DNA from: Bacteroidales bacterium
Lineage (GTDB): Bacteria; Bacteroidota; Bacteroidia; Bacteroidales; UBA10428
Length of the DNA: 52,660 nt
Assembly: GCA_016926235.1 (NCBI GenBank)
Contig: JAFGOZ010000095.1
Span: forward strand, 1 to 52,660
Direction of reading: 5' to 3'
Part shown: piece after piece, positions 25,532 to 35,763 of the stretch
Numbering within the stretch: the stretch's first letter is position 1
Layout: each line of letters opens with the position of its first letter
The notes under the pieces: model-generated
The model's input: the letters and a program-made list of their open reading frames with translations, nothing else
Told to the model about the DNA's origin: nothing
Databases searched by the model: none
Made by a program: the position numbers and the translations under genes

Positions 25532-28500
25532 TTACTTTTCGATATTTACTTCTTTTGCAATAAATATTTTTACCGGTGAAGTCAATCCGGAATCATACAG
25601 CAGGTCGTCTTTGCTAAAAAATTTGTAAGCCTGGAAAGCGACTTTTCCATCATTGGGTTTCTTTTCCCCGATTAAATACCAATCCGGTAATTTCTTAATG
25701 GGACCACCATTAAAGCCCATCATTTGGGTTATTCCACCAATTGAGTATTCATAAACATCGTCCGATTGCGCATCACCGATCAAACGGTTCGGCCAAGTGG
25801 TGGTTACTTTCACCTCAAGGGAGTTTCTGCCTTCAATTATGGCATTTGAAATATCCATCATGTAAGGGGTTTTCCACAAATTTCCAAGATTATGTCCATT
25901 CAGCGTTACTTCAGCAATCGCAGCCACACGGCCAAGATCAAGGAAAAGAAGGTTGCCTTTTATTTCCTTTTTGGAAATGGTAAAGTCTGTAGTATATGTT
26001 GCCGTACCCGAAAAATACTTAACCCCGGCAATGTCCGATTTTTGCAACGGAATAATTTCTTTCATTGTAATTTTTTCCGGAGCACCCGATGCAGAAGGGA
26101 AAGTAACAGTCCATTCATTATTTAGCGGTAATACGTTGGTGCCGGTTATGTTTAAACTTTTCTCACTTCCATCAGCACTTTTCAGTTTATAAGCCCCGTC
26201 AGCGAAGAATTGCAATTTTCCGGAGTTTTCTTGAACAGTAAAAGGTTTGGAAGGCTTTGGTATACCGCGGGCATAAATATCACTTATCTCCTGTGTTGTC
26301 AGGATTTTATTAAACAATTCCAAACCGCTGTATTCCCCTTGCATAAACCACCTGTTTGCATCAGCAGGTGATTCAAAAAGTCCGGGATGTACAGTAGCCC
26401 CTGTAGTCTTTCCTTTGGCCACCGTGACTCCGTTTACGAATAATTCAGGAACCCCATTGGCATAAACCAGTGTTACGTAGTTCCAACTACTTAAGGGATG
26501 TTGCCAAAGCAATGGATAGTTGGTTTTATTATTATTGCGCTCTGCAACTGCAATGCCTTTTCTGGTGACTACCAATGAGGCAGCAGAATGATTTTCACCA
26601 TAAACATTACCATCAATGGGACAGGAAATAAAATGGTTTCGTCCTTCAGCGGAGGCCATCAGGCTGCTGGTCCCCGGCAAAAGTGATTCAACTTCAGGGG
26701 CCACCCACACAGAAATAGAAAAATTATTCTTTATATCAGCGTATTGGCCTAAAGTCCTAACTTTAAAATCGGAAGTACGAATAATGGCCTGCCCATCTTT
26801 TTCGATGGAAACAAAGCGCGTTTCATCTGCCTTTTTTCTGAAAACCACAAACCATGAACCCGATTCATCGAATTGTATCTGAAACCTTGTCCTGCCATCT
26901 TCAAGAAAATCGTATATATTTACGTTCTTTATTTCTCCTGTGGCAGGATTCCAGAGTTCCGGCTTCATCCCGTTAGTCCGGAAAGTGGCCACAATTGTTT
27001 CCTGGGTTCGCCTTTGGTTTGCCACAAAATAAATATCCCCTTCCGGTGATTGACGATGGATGTAATTGATGGGGGCATCGTTGTTTGAAGTGAACTCAAA
27101 ATCAGGTTTTATGTTGGCTTTTTCAACAACGGTTTTAAGGTTGTCAGAAACAAAAACCCATCCTTTACCTGTTTTTTTTGCAGTTGAAATTTCTCCCCAG
27201 AGCTCATTAATAATTTTATCGTATTCAGCCTGTTCTGCCTTTGAAGTCCTGCCTGGTATTCTTACCGGTGCTGTTCCGCAAAGAATGCCGCCCTGTTTAA
27301 CAAATAACTCAAGTTTGTGAAGTACATCCAGCGACATCAGATAGGGTTCCACACCCTGTAAAGCTAAAATTGCATACGATAACCCATCAGAGAATAACAA
27401 TTTGCCATCGCGGATTTCAGCATTTTTAAGAAAGCTTTCACGGTTCATTAAATCATAACTATAACCCAAGGGCATGAAAGGGAAGGGGGTTTCCAAATGG
27501 GAAAAATCGGTACCCGGGACTTCTTCGTTCAGCAGATATACGATATCCGAAACTGAATTGCCTTGCTGCAAAAGCGATTGGCAACGTGCCATATAAGTCA
27601 TCCATCCGCCTGATTTATCAAACCATCCATTGGTGCGATCGAGGTTAATACCAAAGAATCCCATCGTCATGCCAGGAGCAACATCACTGTGAGGATTAGG
27701 CTGCATGGCATAACGATGAAAAATAAATCGATTAATACCTTTGGTGTACATTAAATCGCCTTGCGCTTTTATACTATTAGGAAATGTTTGATAACGGGCA
27801 TCTGGGGCATTACCTGTGAATGCCTCGGCTCCGACAACCTGAAATCCGTTATCGCGTTTCTGATAGACACGGGCCACAGATGATACAAGTTTTGCTGATG
27901 CCTGGAAACCTCCTGTTCTCACCCAGAATTCCCCCATGCTGATATCGACCTTACCTCCATATTGCATTTGCTCAAAAGGTCCTCCATTGTATGGCTCAGT
28001 ATAGGATCGTAATCCATGTTCATCACATAGCTCAGCCATAAAACCGACGTAATTATCTGCCATCAAATCAGCACAAGTCTTGCGGAAATCCCATAAAAAT
28101 CTCTCGGTTTGTTCTTTATTTTCTACATATCTTCCGGTTAAGGCAGGCAAATAGTTTATGATTGAATATCCGCGTCTCAATTCAAATTCCTGTGGTAATA
28201 GTGGAGTCCAATTTTGCATCCCCATTTCATAACTGTCAATTAATATTCCCGCACTACCCTGTGCGCCGAGTCTTTCTAAATCAGGAATTAATTCTTTCAG
28301 TAAATAATCAAAATGAAATTTGAAAGCCTTACGACTGAATTTATCACATTCAAGTCCTATCGCTTCATTTGGAGCTGCATTTTGAAATTTATTAATTGGA
28401 ATATAGCCTATCCTGATTATTGTCCAGTTACCTTCCGGTGCATTCCAAATCAACGTGTCGTCTTTTACGAAAGGGGTAAGATCTATAATTTGGTCAGGGT

Positions 28501-29554
28501 TTATCGCTTCCACATTTTCAAAAGTTATCGCTGATTGAAATCCGTTATTTACAGCATAATCTGCCTTTGACTTGAAATCATCGATTTGCCTGGCATTTGA
28601 AATATCAAGCCAGAATATGGTGAAAGGCTTTAAACATGTAATCCGCAAAAATTTGGCTGTAACAGGTTTGAACGAAGCTGTAGACGGAACACCGTCAGTA
28701 CTTATTTTTACTTCCGATATATTAAAGTAAGTCGTGCCATCAAGGGAACCTTCAAGTTTCAAAATATTGCCGCCTCCACCTAAAAATGCAGCCATTCCAT
28801 TAGCAGGCGCATTATCATTTACAAAGACACGTCCGGATAAAGATTGAAATTTGGTCAATTTATCAAGCTCAAGAACAAAAGTTTTACCGCTAATGGTTTC
28901 TTCATCTTCAGATGTTAAAACGACAGGGTTAAAAGTTTTATCATCTGCAGAAGCCTTTGTAATAATATTTTGCAATGGCATTTCACCTTTTAAGGAGGGG
29001 TATGCAAGAACAAAAGCATCTTTATAAAAATCTAGTACCTTTTCAGGTTCCGGTAATTTTAAGTAGATTTGTTTACCTCCTTTTAGGTATGTTGGTGTCC
29101 AGGTGATTTGTTTCATTGCATATTCCGGCGTAATCCAGCGTCCACCAGTGGAAGACCATCCGGGACAGTTATGAATATCAAATTCTAAACCCAGACGTTG
29201 ACATTCAGAAATCGCAAATTTGGTCAGGTCATACCATTCCGGTGAGGCGTATTTAACTTTTCCTTCAGGAACCATCATGAATGGACCGCCTGTGTTAAAA
29301 CATTGTACTCCACCAATACCTGCTTGTTTCATAGCTTCCAGATCGGCAGTTATTCCTTCCCTGCTTACATTTCCGCTAATCCAATGCCACCAGGTATATG
29401 GTTTAGCTGAATTTGGCGGGGTAATAAAATTCTCTTCGAAAGATTTTTGAGCATTAGTAAATTCTGAAAAGCATAGCAGGAATACAGAAATGCTCACAAT
29501 GAAAGGTGCAATTTTTTTCACTTTTTTATTTTTCGTCCATGTTAACTTCATCAT
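25532..29554 (-). CDS. GH106-like alpha-L-rhamnosidase with embedded LamG-type domain
   Basis: About 1340 residues with a signal peptide (FIVSISVFLLCFSEFTNAQ). The N-terminal signature FITPPNSAKPYTWWHWISG, then DLEAMKQAGIGGVQCFN, FAISECQRLGLEFDIHNCPG and WSSTGGRWITPEYAM, is that of GH106 rhamnosidases. About residues 900-1090 look like an inserted LamG/concanavalin lectin domain (FSISVWVAPEVE, SWNYVTLVYANGVPELFVNG). The last ~200 residues return to a GH2-like sugar-binding sandwich (GRVAAIAEVTLNGHNLGNLWKTPY). The longest frame begins at a TTG (29572); ATGs at 29554 and 29551 are preferred. The gene overlaps the upstream esterase gene by about 29 bp. It should release terminal rhamnose. Confidence 0.85.
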   Translation of the reverse strand: MMKLTWTKNKKVKKIAPFIVSISVFLLCFSEFTNAQKSFEENFITPPNSAKPYTWWHWISGNVSREGITADLEAMKQAGIGGVQCFNTGGPFMMVPEGKVKYASPEWYDLTKFAISECQRLGLEFDIHNCPGWSSTGGRWITPEYAMKQITWTPTYLKGGKQIYLKLPEPEKVLDFYKDAFVLAYPSLKGEMPLQNIITKASADDKTFNPVVLTSEDEETISGKTFVLELDKLTKFQSLSGRVFVNDNAPANGMAAFLGGGGNILKLEGSLDGTTYFNISEVKISTDGVPSTASFKPVTAKFLRITCLKPFTIFWLDISNARQIDDFKSKADYAVNNGFQSAITFENVEAINPDQIIDLTPFVKDDTLIWNAPEGNWTIIRIGYIPINKFQNAAPNEAIGLECDKFSRKAFKFHFDYLLKELIPDLERLGAQGSAGILIDSYEMGMQNWTPLLPQEFELRRGYSIINYLPALTGRYVENKEQTERFLWDFRKTCADLMADNYVGFMAELCDEHGLRSYTEPYNGGPFEQMQYGGKVDISMGEFWVRTGGFQASAKLVSSVARVYQKRDNGFQVVGAEAFTGNAPDARYQTFPNSIKAQGDLMYTKGINRFIFHRYAMQPNPHSDVAPGMTMGFFGINLDRTNGWFDKSGGWMTYMARCQSLLQQGNSVSDIVYLLNEEVPGTDFSHLETPFPFMPLGYSYDLMNRESFLKNAEIRDGKLLFSDGLSYAILALQGVEPYLMSLDVLHKLELFVKQGGILCGTAPVRIPGRTSKAEQAEYDKIINELWGEISTAKKTGKGWVFVSDNLKTVVEKANIKPDFEFTSNNDAPINYIHRQSPEGDIYFVANQRRTQETIVATFRTNGMKPELWNPATGEIKNVNIYDFLEDGRTRFQIQFDESGSWFVVFRKKADETRFVSIEKDGQAIIRTSDFKVRTLGQYADIKNNFSISVWVAPEVESLLPGTSSLMASAEGRNHFISCPIDGNVYGENHSAASLVVTRKGIAVAERNNNKTNYPLLWQHPLSSWNYVTLVYANGVPELFVNGVTVAKGKTTGATVHPGLFESPADANRWFMQGEYSGLELFNKILTTQEISDIYARGIPKPSKPFTVQENSGKLQFFADGAYKLKSADGSEKSLNITGTNVLPLNNEWTVTFPSASGAPEKITMKEIIPLQKSDIAGVKYFSGTATYTTDFTISKKEIKGNLLFLDLGRVAAIAEVTLNGHNLGNLWKTPYMMDISNAIIEGRNSLEVKVTTTWPNRLIGDAQSDDVYEYSIGGITQMMGFNGGPIKKLPDWYLIGEKKPNDGKVAFQAYKFFSKDDLLYDSGLTSPVKIFIAKEVNIEK

Positions 29555-30488
29555 CCGTTTTGTCCCATCCAATAATATACAAAGGCACTACTTTTTGCAT
29601 ATCACCCATTGAATCAGGTTTTTCATCTGCCCAAATTGTGTGTACAATGGAATGTTGTCCTTTCATGACAAATTTGTTGGTATAGGCATCTATTTCCGCA
29701 AAGTTGTACTGGAGTGGCTTTAATGCAACGATATGATCAGCACCGGTCTCTTCATAAAGCCAATGCGGTGAGTTAGATTTCAAAAATTGTTTATGAATAT
29801 AATTAGAGCCGGCATATAAAACCCCTGGGAATTTAATCGACTCAAAGGTCACAAGCTGGTCCTTGGACCCATGCATTAATAGCATGGGACATGGAGCTTT
29901 TTTCCATGTAAGAGTGTCCAGTTTAACAATGACACAGCCGGCATGTGAAATAACCCCTCCATAATTAAAATCCTTTGGCAGTCGATTGACAGAAGGATCA
30001 TCAGAACAAATAATATATTCCGCAGTCAGGCAAGTAATTGCTCCGGCGCTTCCTCCGGAAATGATTATTTTCTTTTCGTCGATATTCCATAGATCCGCTT
30101 TCTTAAGGATAAATGCTGTAGCATCAAATAGATCTTCACAGGCAATTTTAACCGCATTCAAAATAATTTCCTGGCTGGGCTGAGTTCCATCTTTAATCCC
30201 TAACCGGTAATCCATGCAAAAAGCGACATATCCCTGTGTTGCAAAATGTTTGCAGTATTTTATTTGCAAGGCATTGATACGGCTTCCCTTAGAAAATCCG
30301 CCACCATGTATATAAATCATTACAGGGCGTTTACCCGAAAAGGCTATGCTTTTATCCACATATTTATCCATATGTAACTCTTTTCCTTCTTTGACTGAAT
30401 AAACCAGTGTTTCTCTTTCTATTGTGTTTTGAGCAGATACGCGATGAAGAGACATCAGGAAGATGCAAATAAGAAGCATATTTTTCAT
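29526..30488 (-). CDS. Secreted alpha/beta-hydrolase (carboxylesterase/lipase-like)
   Basis: The 320-residue protein has a signal peptide ending SLHRVSAQ. IYIHGGGFSKGS (HGGG at 61-64) is the oxyanion hole of the hormone-sensitive-lipase/carboxylesterase group. IIISGGSAGA is the elbow (S147), and ETGADHIVALKP supplies the late His. MDYRLG is typical of the group. It is the first enzyme after SusD and overlaps the GH106-like gene at its 3' end. De-acylation of oligosaccharides is the likely role; other carboxyl esters cannot be excluded. Confidence 0.78.
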   Translation of the reverse strand: MKNMLLICIFLMSLHRVSAQNTIERETLVYSVKEGKELHMDKYVDKSIAFSGKRPVMIYIHGGGFSKGSRINALQIKYCKHFATQGYVAFCMDYRLGIKDGTQPSQEIILNAVKIACEDLFDATAFILKKADLWNIDEKKIIISGGSAGAITCLTAEYIICSDDPSVNRLPKDFNYGGVISHAGCVIVKLDTLTWKKAPCPMLLMHGSKDQLVTFESIKFPGVLYAGSNYIHKQFLKSNSPHWLYEETGADHIVALKPLQYNFAEIDAYTNKFVMKGQHSIVHTIWADEKPDSMGDMQKVVPLYIIGWDKTDDEVNMDEK

Positions 30489-30524
30489 AGATTGAATTTT
30501 TTGGTAAATATTAGGAAGAGTTTA

Positions 30525-30554
30525 ATTGGGCATTGAATTCCTTCAATGCCCAAT
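30525..30554 (-). terminator. Strong intercistronic hairpin after SusD
   Basis: A perfect 13-bp stem (30525-30537 with 30542-30554) and 4-nt loop lie 14 bp after the SusD stop and before the first enzyme gene. The T-run is weak, so it may be a partial terminator or 3'-end stabiliser. This would let SusC/SusD mRNA exceed that of the enzymes. Confidence 0.65.
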
Positions 30555-30567
30555 CTTATCTGAAAAA

Positions 30568-32220
30568 TCACCAATTTGGATTCTGCTCGAGGTTTGGATT
30601 ATTGTTCCTTTCAACTAAGGGTATCGGAAACAACTCGTGCTTGTTCGCGACAAATCCTTCTCCCAATGATGGGACCTTAACAATATTCCAGTTGGCTTTC
30701 ACCTGAATGGAATCATTATTGCCATCAAGATATCCATAGAATCTGGGAGTGTAAGTTCCACAATCAGCAAGGACTGTTTGTGCATCTCCCCATCGAACTA
30801 AGTCGATAAACCTGTTTCCTTCATAAAATAACTCTGCTCTTTTTTCTGCTTTTACGCCGTATTCCTCATTATTCATATCCAGTGAAGGAGCATCTGGAAT
30901 TCCTGCCCGGTTACGGACTTCATTAAGTGCTTCCAGACCGGACAATATTGATCCATCATTTCCGCCATTGGCGACTGCTTCGGCGTAATTAAGTAGTACT
31001 TCGGCATATCGCATGTAACAAACATTATTATGAAGGTAGTCATAAACCCAGAAACCGGCACCCATGACATTCTCTGCCCTCGGAATAAATTTGATCCTGA
31101 AATAACCCTCATTTTTTTCAACGCCGATACCTTCAACTCCCTTAGCTCCATCAGAATAAGTAAACAGAGTCGGATCGAGAATATCTTCGTACGATGCGAG
31201 TGTTGCCTTATAGCGGTCGGACTTGTTATCGCTAATTACATCATGTTGGTCCATAAATGTCCCAAACGATTCTGATGTACCATTGTCCGTTCCAAAGCCC
31301 TGTGATTTATATATTCCATCAGGAATTTTCATATAGTTTGGCGACCAGTTATACATTACGAGGTCAAATTGACCAGCCTGAGAAAGAGTGTAGGCAGGAT
31401 CATTTGTGATTTCACATTCCCAAATATATTCTTTACAAAAATCTGCCGTATAACTGTTTAACTCGCTGAATTCTGAAACTAATCCATATAGTCCGGTTGC
31501 AATTACCTTATCATGCAAAACCGATGCAGCATCATCATAATCACCCTGCCAAAGATGAGCCTTACCAAGATATGCAAAGGCAGCTTCTTTAGTTAACCGG
31601 CCACCAATCATACTTTGTGAATTTATATCAGATTTTGAAGGCAGATTCACTGCTGCTGCATTTAGTTCACTTTCAATAAAAGTCCAGGATTCTGACGCTG
31701 GAGTATTGCTTTCTGTCCCAGTAATTACATGGTCTGCAAGAGGAGGATTGCCATAGAGCTGCACCAGATACATCATCATAATTGCCCGGATTGCCCGGGC
31801 TTCAGCTACCACACGATCTTTTACTTCTGTAGAAGCCACCTGATTATTTGGAAGATTTTCAATGATCATATTACACATATAAATAATTTTATAGTAATAT
31901 GACCAGATATTAGCAAAAACAGCAGTTTCCGAGGTTTCGATATATGTATTATAGTTTGATAAATCACCACCTCTTGTATCCAGATGGCTTCTCAGGTTTG
32001 CAATGCATGTTATAATACCATTGGCAAAGGTTTCTTCAAATACACTGCCATGTAATTGAAAATACACAGCGGCAATAAAACTTTCTGTAGTTTCATCATC
32101 TGCATTTGTATAAGTACTCAAATCTAAAACCCCTCTTTGACGGATATCGAGACTATCCTCGACATCACATGAGATCCATAGTAACAGGGGGGTAATTATT
32201 ACAATAAGAAGTTTTTTCAT
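30568..32220 (-). CDS. SusD/RagB-family outer-membrane glycan-binding lipoprotein
   Basis: The 550-residue lipoprotein has signal MKKLLIVIITPLLLWISC. The SusD fold is recognised by N-terminal SLDIRQRGVLDLSTY, the helical YLVQLYGNPPLADHVI (SusD_RagB motif), TPR-like AFAYLGKAHLWQGDYDDAA, and the C-terminal NEVRNRAG, KRAELFYEGNRFIDLVRWG and LFPIPLVERNNNPNLEQNPN segment. It would cap the SusC barrel on the cell surface and bind the target glycan. The gene begins 12 bp after the SusC stop. Binding-site residues cannot be predicted from sequence. Confidence 0.96.
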   Translation of the reverse strand: MKKLLIVIITPLLLWISCDVEDSLDIRQRGVLDLSTYTNADDETTESFIAAVYFQLHGSVFEETFANGIITCIANLRSHLDTRGGDLSNYNTYIETSETAVFANIWSYYYKIIYMCNMIIENLPNNQVASTEVKDRVVAEARAIRAIMMMYLVQLYGNPPLADHVITGTESNTPASESWTFIESELNAAAVNLPSKSDINSQSMIGGRLTKEAAFAYLGKAHLWQGDYDDAASVLHDKVIATGLYGLVSEFSELNSYTADFCKEYIWECEITNDPAYTLSQAGQFDLVMYNWSPNYMKIPDGIYKSQGFGTDNGTSESFGTFMDQHDVISDNKSDRYKATLASYEDILDPTLFTYSDGAKGVEGIGVEKNEGYFRIKFIPRAENVMGAGFWVYDYLHNNVCYMRYAEVLLNYAEAVANGGNDGSILSGLEALNEVRNRAGIPDAPSLDMNNEEYGVKAEKRAELFYEGNRFIDLVRWGDAQTVLADCGTYTPRFYGYLDGNNDSIQVKANWNIVKVPSLGEGFVANKHELFPIPLVERNNNPNLEQNPNW

Positions 32221-32232
32221 AGTATGGATATT

Positions 32233-35200
32233 TTAGAATGATAGATTTAGGCCCAGAAGAATCGATTTAGCCAGCGGATATCCGCCGAAATCAATAGCCA
32301 TTGACTGAGGAATTTGAGGTCTCACTTCAGGATCTATTCCTGGGTACTTGGTAAATGTGAAAAAATCTTCGAGCGATATATATGCTCTTAAGGATGATAC
32401 TTTAAACCTGTTCAATAATGATTCAGGAATATTATATCCTAATTGAATTGTTTTTATTTTGAAATAGGAAGCATCAAATACGAAAGCATCGGAGTTCGCA
32501 AATTGAACTTCACCCTGGTAAAAGGCAGAGGGCAACGTCGCATCAGTATTCTCCGGTGTCCATCGATTGTCATATAAGAACTGGGGTCTGTTTTGAAGCG
32601 TTGATGTCAGCCTGGTTAATCCATAGAATAGTTCTGCACCATAAGCACCGGCTCCAAATAGCAGGAAATCGAAGTTTTTATATGAAAATGTTACCGTAGT
32701 ACCGTAAGTAAATTCTGGTATTCCATTACCTATATTGGTTTTATCATCAGCAGTAATACTTCCGTCACCACTTACATCTTTGTAAATTGGCTGGCCGTTT
32801 GAAGGATCTACTCCCTCTAATTCATATCCTCTTAAGTACCATACAGGTTCACCTTCCTCAAAGAATGTCAGATATTCAGCACCACCAGCTAAAGTTGTTC
32901 CACCGATCCTGGCATCCTCACCCATATATTTTTCCACAATATTAATGACAGTGGCGATGTTTCCTTTAATTCCATATTGGAAATCATCCAACAATTTGTC
33001 CTTCCATTCCAATTCAAATTCAAATCCGGTATTCCTGATCAAGCCGACATTTTTATATACATAACTGGAACCCGTTGAAAGGGTAGCCGTAGAAAGCACC
33101 AATTGACCATCAGTTTTCTTATTATAATAATCTCCTGTAAAAGCCAATTTGTTTTTAAAAAACCGTAAATCTAATCCGATATCAGTCTGAACAGATTCTT
33201 CCCATCTTAATTTAGGATTAGCAAGATTGCTGCTTGGATAAATACCTGTGTACAATGCGTCGTTCATATAATAATTGTAAGAAGATGTTCCTAACGCATT
33301 GGCACCAGCATTAAGAGTGGCTGCATAATAGTAACCCCCTGCCAGATTTGAAATACTTCCGTTTTTACCATAGGATGCCCTGATCTTGGCATAGGATAGT
33401 ACATTTGTTAAAAAGTTCTGCATAAAGCTTTCGTTAGATAATGTCCATCCGGCCGAAACTGAAGGAAAGTATCCCCATTTATTTTCTAAGTCAAGATACC
33501 CGGCATCATAAGCATCCGCCCTGAAATTAAACTGTACGTTATACTTATCAGCATAATTCCATGATAGTCTTCCGTAATATGCAATCTGAGCACGTTCAGA
33601 AGTGTTTCCACCAATCAGGTCATTCGCTGCGGTTGTGGAATAATCTAAATAAAGGTAATTATCCTCATACTTCTCAAGATCATTCGTAGTGACACTCATT
33701 AAATTTGTTTCTGAATGTATGAATGACATTCCCGCTAATGCGGAAAATGTATTTTTATTTAGGGATAAAGTATAATTGACGAAATTTTCCCATTGATAAT
33801 AATTGCTTCCGGATTGATTCACTCCAAGATAGGGATCCACTTCTGTATCATCTGTTGAATTCCAAACGGGTTTTGTATATCTGTTCGTATAGTTGTTTTG
33901 CAGTACATAGCCAAGTCGCGATGTATAAACCAGGTTCTTGACAGGCGTTATATTTGTATACAACGTTCCATGTATCCGGAATAACTTAGTATATGGTTTG
34001 TCTGTCTGCAAAGTTGTTATTGGATTCTCGCCTGAAGCCCAGTAAGAAACACCATAATAATTACCGGTTTTAGGATTTATTCCCGGAGAGTAACCATTGG
34101 ATATAGCAGACTGTACCCATATCGGGGCACCTCCGTTTTCATACTCAACAGGTGTAAGTGGATCCAGTATACTTATTTGGCTTAATGTTGAACCATACCA
34201 TAGTCCGTTTTCCGAAACCTGCTTCGTCTTGGTTTCATCAATTGAATTGGTTACCCCTACTTCAATCCAGTCTTTTAATTTATAGCTCGCATTGAGTTGT
34301 CCGTTAATACGCTTATATGTATCCGAAGGTCCTGTAATGATTCCATCATGATCTGTATAATCCAGGGAGACAAATAATGAAGCACGATCATTTCCTCCCT
34401 GGAAACCAATATTATAATTCTGACGTTTTCCTTTATCATAAAAAACATCCTGCCAATCTGTGTCAGCTAATTTTCCATCAACAATCGCACTAGGATCATT
34501 GAAATAATAATTGTCCAATTCAGTTTCTCTTGCAGGGTATGCCTCCAGTAAATAATTAGAGAATTCATTGGCATTCAATAAATCTGCCTTGTCGGCAAGG
34601 CTTGTGAATAAAATCTGTGTGTTGAAAAATACTTTTCCAAGTCCTTTCTTCCCGGTTTTTGTAGTAATCAATATAACACCATTACCAGCCTCGGCACCGT
34701 ATATTGCAGCAGAAGCGGCGTCTTTCAAAACTTCTATACTCTCAATGTTTTCTGTTGAGAGATAATCAATACTAGAAACTTTTAATCCATCAACTACATA
34801 CAATGGATCTGACGAGCCATTTGATGAATATCCACGTACACGGATCGTTGCACTTGCCCCAGGTCTTCCTGAGTTATTAATTACCTGTACACCGGAAACT
34901 TTTCCTTGCAAGGCAGAACCTAGATCTGTTGAAGAACTATTGTTTATATCATCCGATTTCACCTGTGAAATGGCACCTGTTATATTACTCTTTTTTTGAA
35001 CTCCATAACCAATCACCACAACTTCATCGAGCTCCGCAATTTCAGGCACAAGCGTTATATCTATTTCATTCTTGCCGTTAACGGTTATTGTTTCACTATT
35101 ATAACCAACAAAAGAAAACACCAATATAGCATCGGTAGCCGGGATCTCGACCGTATATCTTCCAACAGCATCGGTTACAGCGCCTGCATTTGTACCTTCG

Positions 35201-35652
35201 ATGCGCACATAGACACCGGGTAAAGGTTCTCCGGTGGATGCATCTGTAACAACGCCGGTTACCTTAAGCTGCTGTAAATTCTTCTCAGGTGTAAGAACAA
35301 CAAAGTTATTTTCCATCACTATATAACCTATATTGGTGGTGCTCAGCACCTCTGATAAAAGGTCTTCAATCGTTGCATTTTCAGCAGTAACAATTATTTT
35401 TTTATCCAGATCGTTAAAATCATCATTATAAAAAAACCTGAATTTGCTTTGCTTTTCGATGGTTTTTAATACATCACGGATGGACTGATCCCGGATTTCA
35501 AGATTGAATTTTGTATTCTGAGAATACACCGATGCCATTAAGTTTACTGTGAAAAGGCATGTAAATAAAATGGTTAGTTTCATAATTTGGAGTAGTTTTT
35601 TGGGGATGAATGGGTCAATACACCCCTTTCTCCACGAATGGATTTTTTTCAT
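32233..35652 (-). CDS. SusC/RagA-family TonB-dependent transporter with STN signalling domain
   Basis: The 1139-residue outer-membrane transporter has a long leader before MKLTILFTCLFTVNLMASVY. An N-terminal STN domain (about 48-120: FNLEIRDQSIRDVLKTIEK) is the part that talks to a FecR anti-sigma factor. A carboxypeptidase-D-regulatory-like domain (about 128-210) and a plug with VDGLKVSSIDYL and ESIEVLKDAASAAIYG follow. The 22-strand barrel ends in GLNLSF. The presence of an STN domain fits the ECF sigma/FecR pair encoded just upstream, indicating trans-envelope induction by the imported glycan. Confidence 0.97.
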   Translation of the reverse strand: MKKIHSWRKGCIDPFIPKKLLQIMKLTILFTCLFTVNLMASVYSQNTKFNLEIRDQSIRDVLKTIEKQSKFRFFYNDDFNDLDKKIIVTAENATIEDLLSEVLSTTNIGYIVMENNFVVLTPEKNLQQLKVTGVVTDASTGEPLPGVYVRIEGTNAGAVTDAVGRYTVEIPATDAILVFSFVGYNSETITVNGKNEIDITLVPEIAELDEVVVIGYGVQKKSNITGAISQVKSDDINNSSSTDLGSALQGKVSGVQVINNSGRPGASATIRVRGYSSNGSSDPLYVVDGLKVSSIDYLSTENIESIEVLKDAASAAIYGAEAGNGVILITTKTGKKGLGKVFFNTQILFTSLADKADLLNANEFSNYLLEAYPARETELDNYYFNDPSAIVDGKLADTDWQDVFYDKGKRQNYNIGFQGGNDRASLFVSLDYTDHDGIITGPSDTYKRINGQLNASYKLKDWIEVGVTNSIDETKTKQVSENGLWYGSTLSQISILDPLTPVEYENGGAPIWVQSAISNGYSPGINPKTGNYYGVSYWASGENPITTLQTDKPYTKLFRIHGTLYTNITPVKNLVYTSRLGYVLQNNYTNRYTKPVWNSTDDTEVDPYLGVNQSGSNYYQWENFVNYTLSLNKNTFSALAGMSFIHSETNLMSVTTNDLEKYEDNYLYLDYSTTAANDLIGGNTSERAQIAYYGRLSWNYADKYNVQFNFRADAYDAGYLDLENKWGYFPSVSAGWTLSNESFMQNFLTNVLSYAKIRASYGKNGSISNLAGGYYYAATLNAGANALGTSSYNYYMNDALYTGIYPSSNLANPKLRWEESVQTDIGLDLRFFKNKLAFTGDYYNKKTDGQLVLSTATLSTGSSYVYKNVGLIRNTGFEFELEWKDKLLDDFQYGIKGNIATVINIVEKYMGEDARIGGTTLAGGAEYLTFFEEGEPVWYLRGYELEGVDPSNGQPIYKDVSGDGSITADDKTNIGNGIPEFTYGTTVTFSYKNFDFLLFGAGAYGAELFYGLTRLTSTLQNRPQFLYDNRWTPENTDATLPSAFYQGEVQFANSDAFVFDASYFKIKTIQLGYNIPESLLNRFKVSSLRAYISLEDFFTFTKYPGIDPEVRPQIPQSMAIDFGGYPLAKSILLGLNLSF

Positions 35653-35707
35653 AAATTTGTAGTATTAATAGGTTTTAATTTATTAGAACTTATTTTTCAA
35701 TTGTAAA

Positions 35708-35734
35708 GGAGCAGCTTCCACCTGCTCCTTTTTT
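35708..35734. terminator. Hairpin between FecR and SusC genes
   Basis: AAAGGAGCAG...CTGCTCCTTT forms a stem of up to 10 bp with a 7-nt loop in the 111-bp space between the two genes. The T-run is clearer on the plus strand. On the minus strand it could act as an attenuator separating regulator mRNA from the transporter operon. Confidence 0.5.
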
Positions 35735-35763
35735 ATTTGCCTGGTGGTTCCATAGATTTGATT

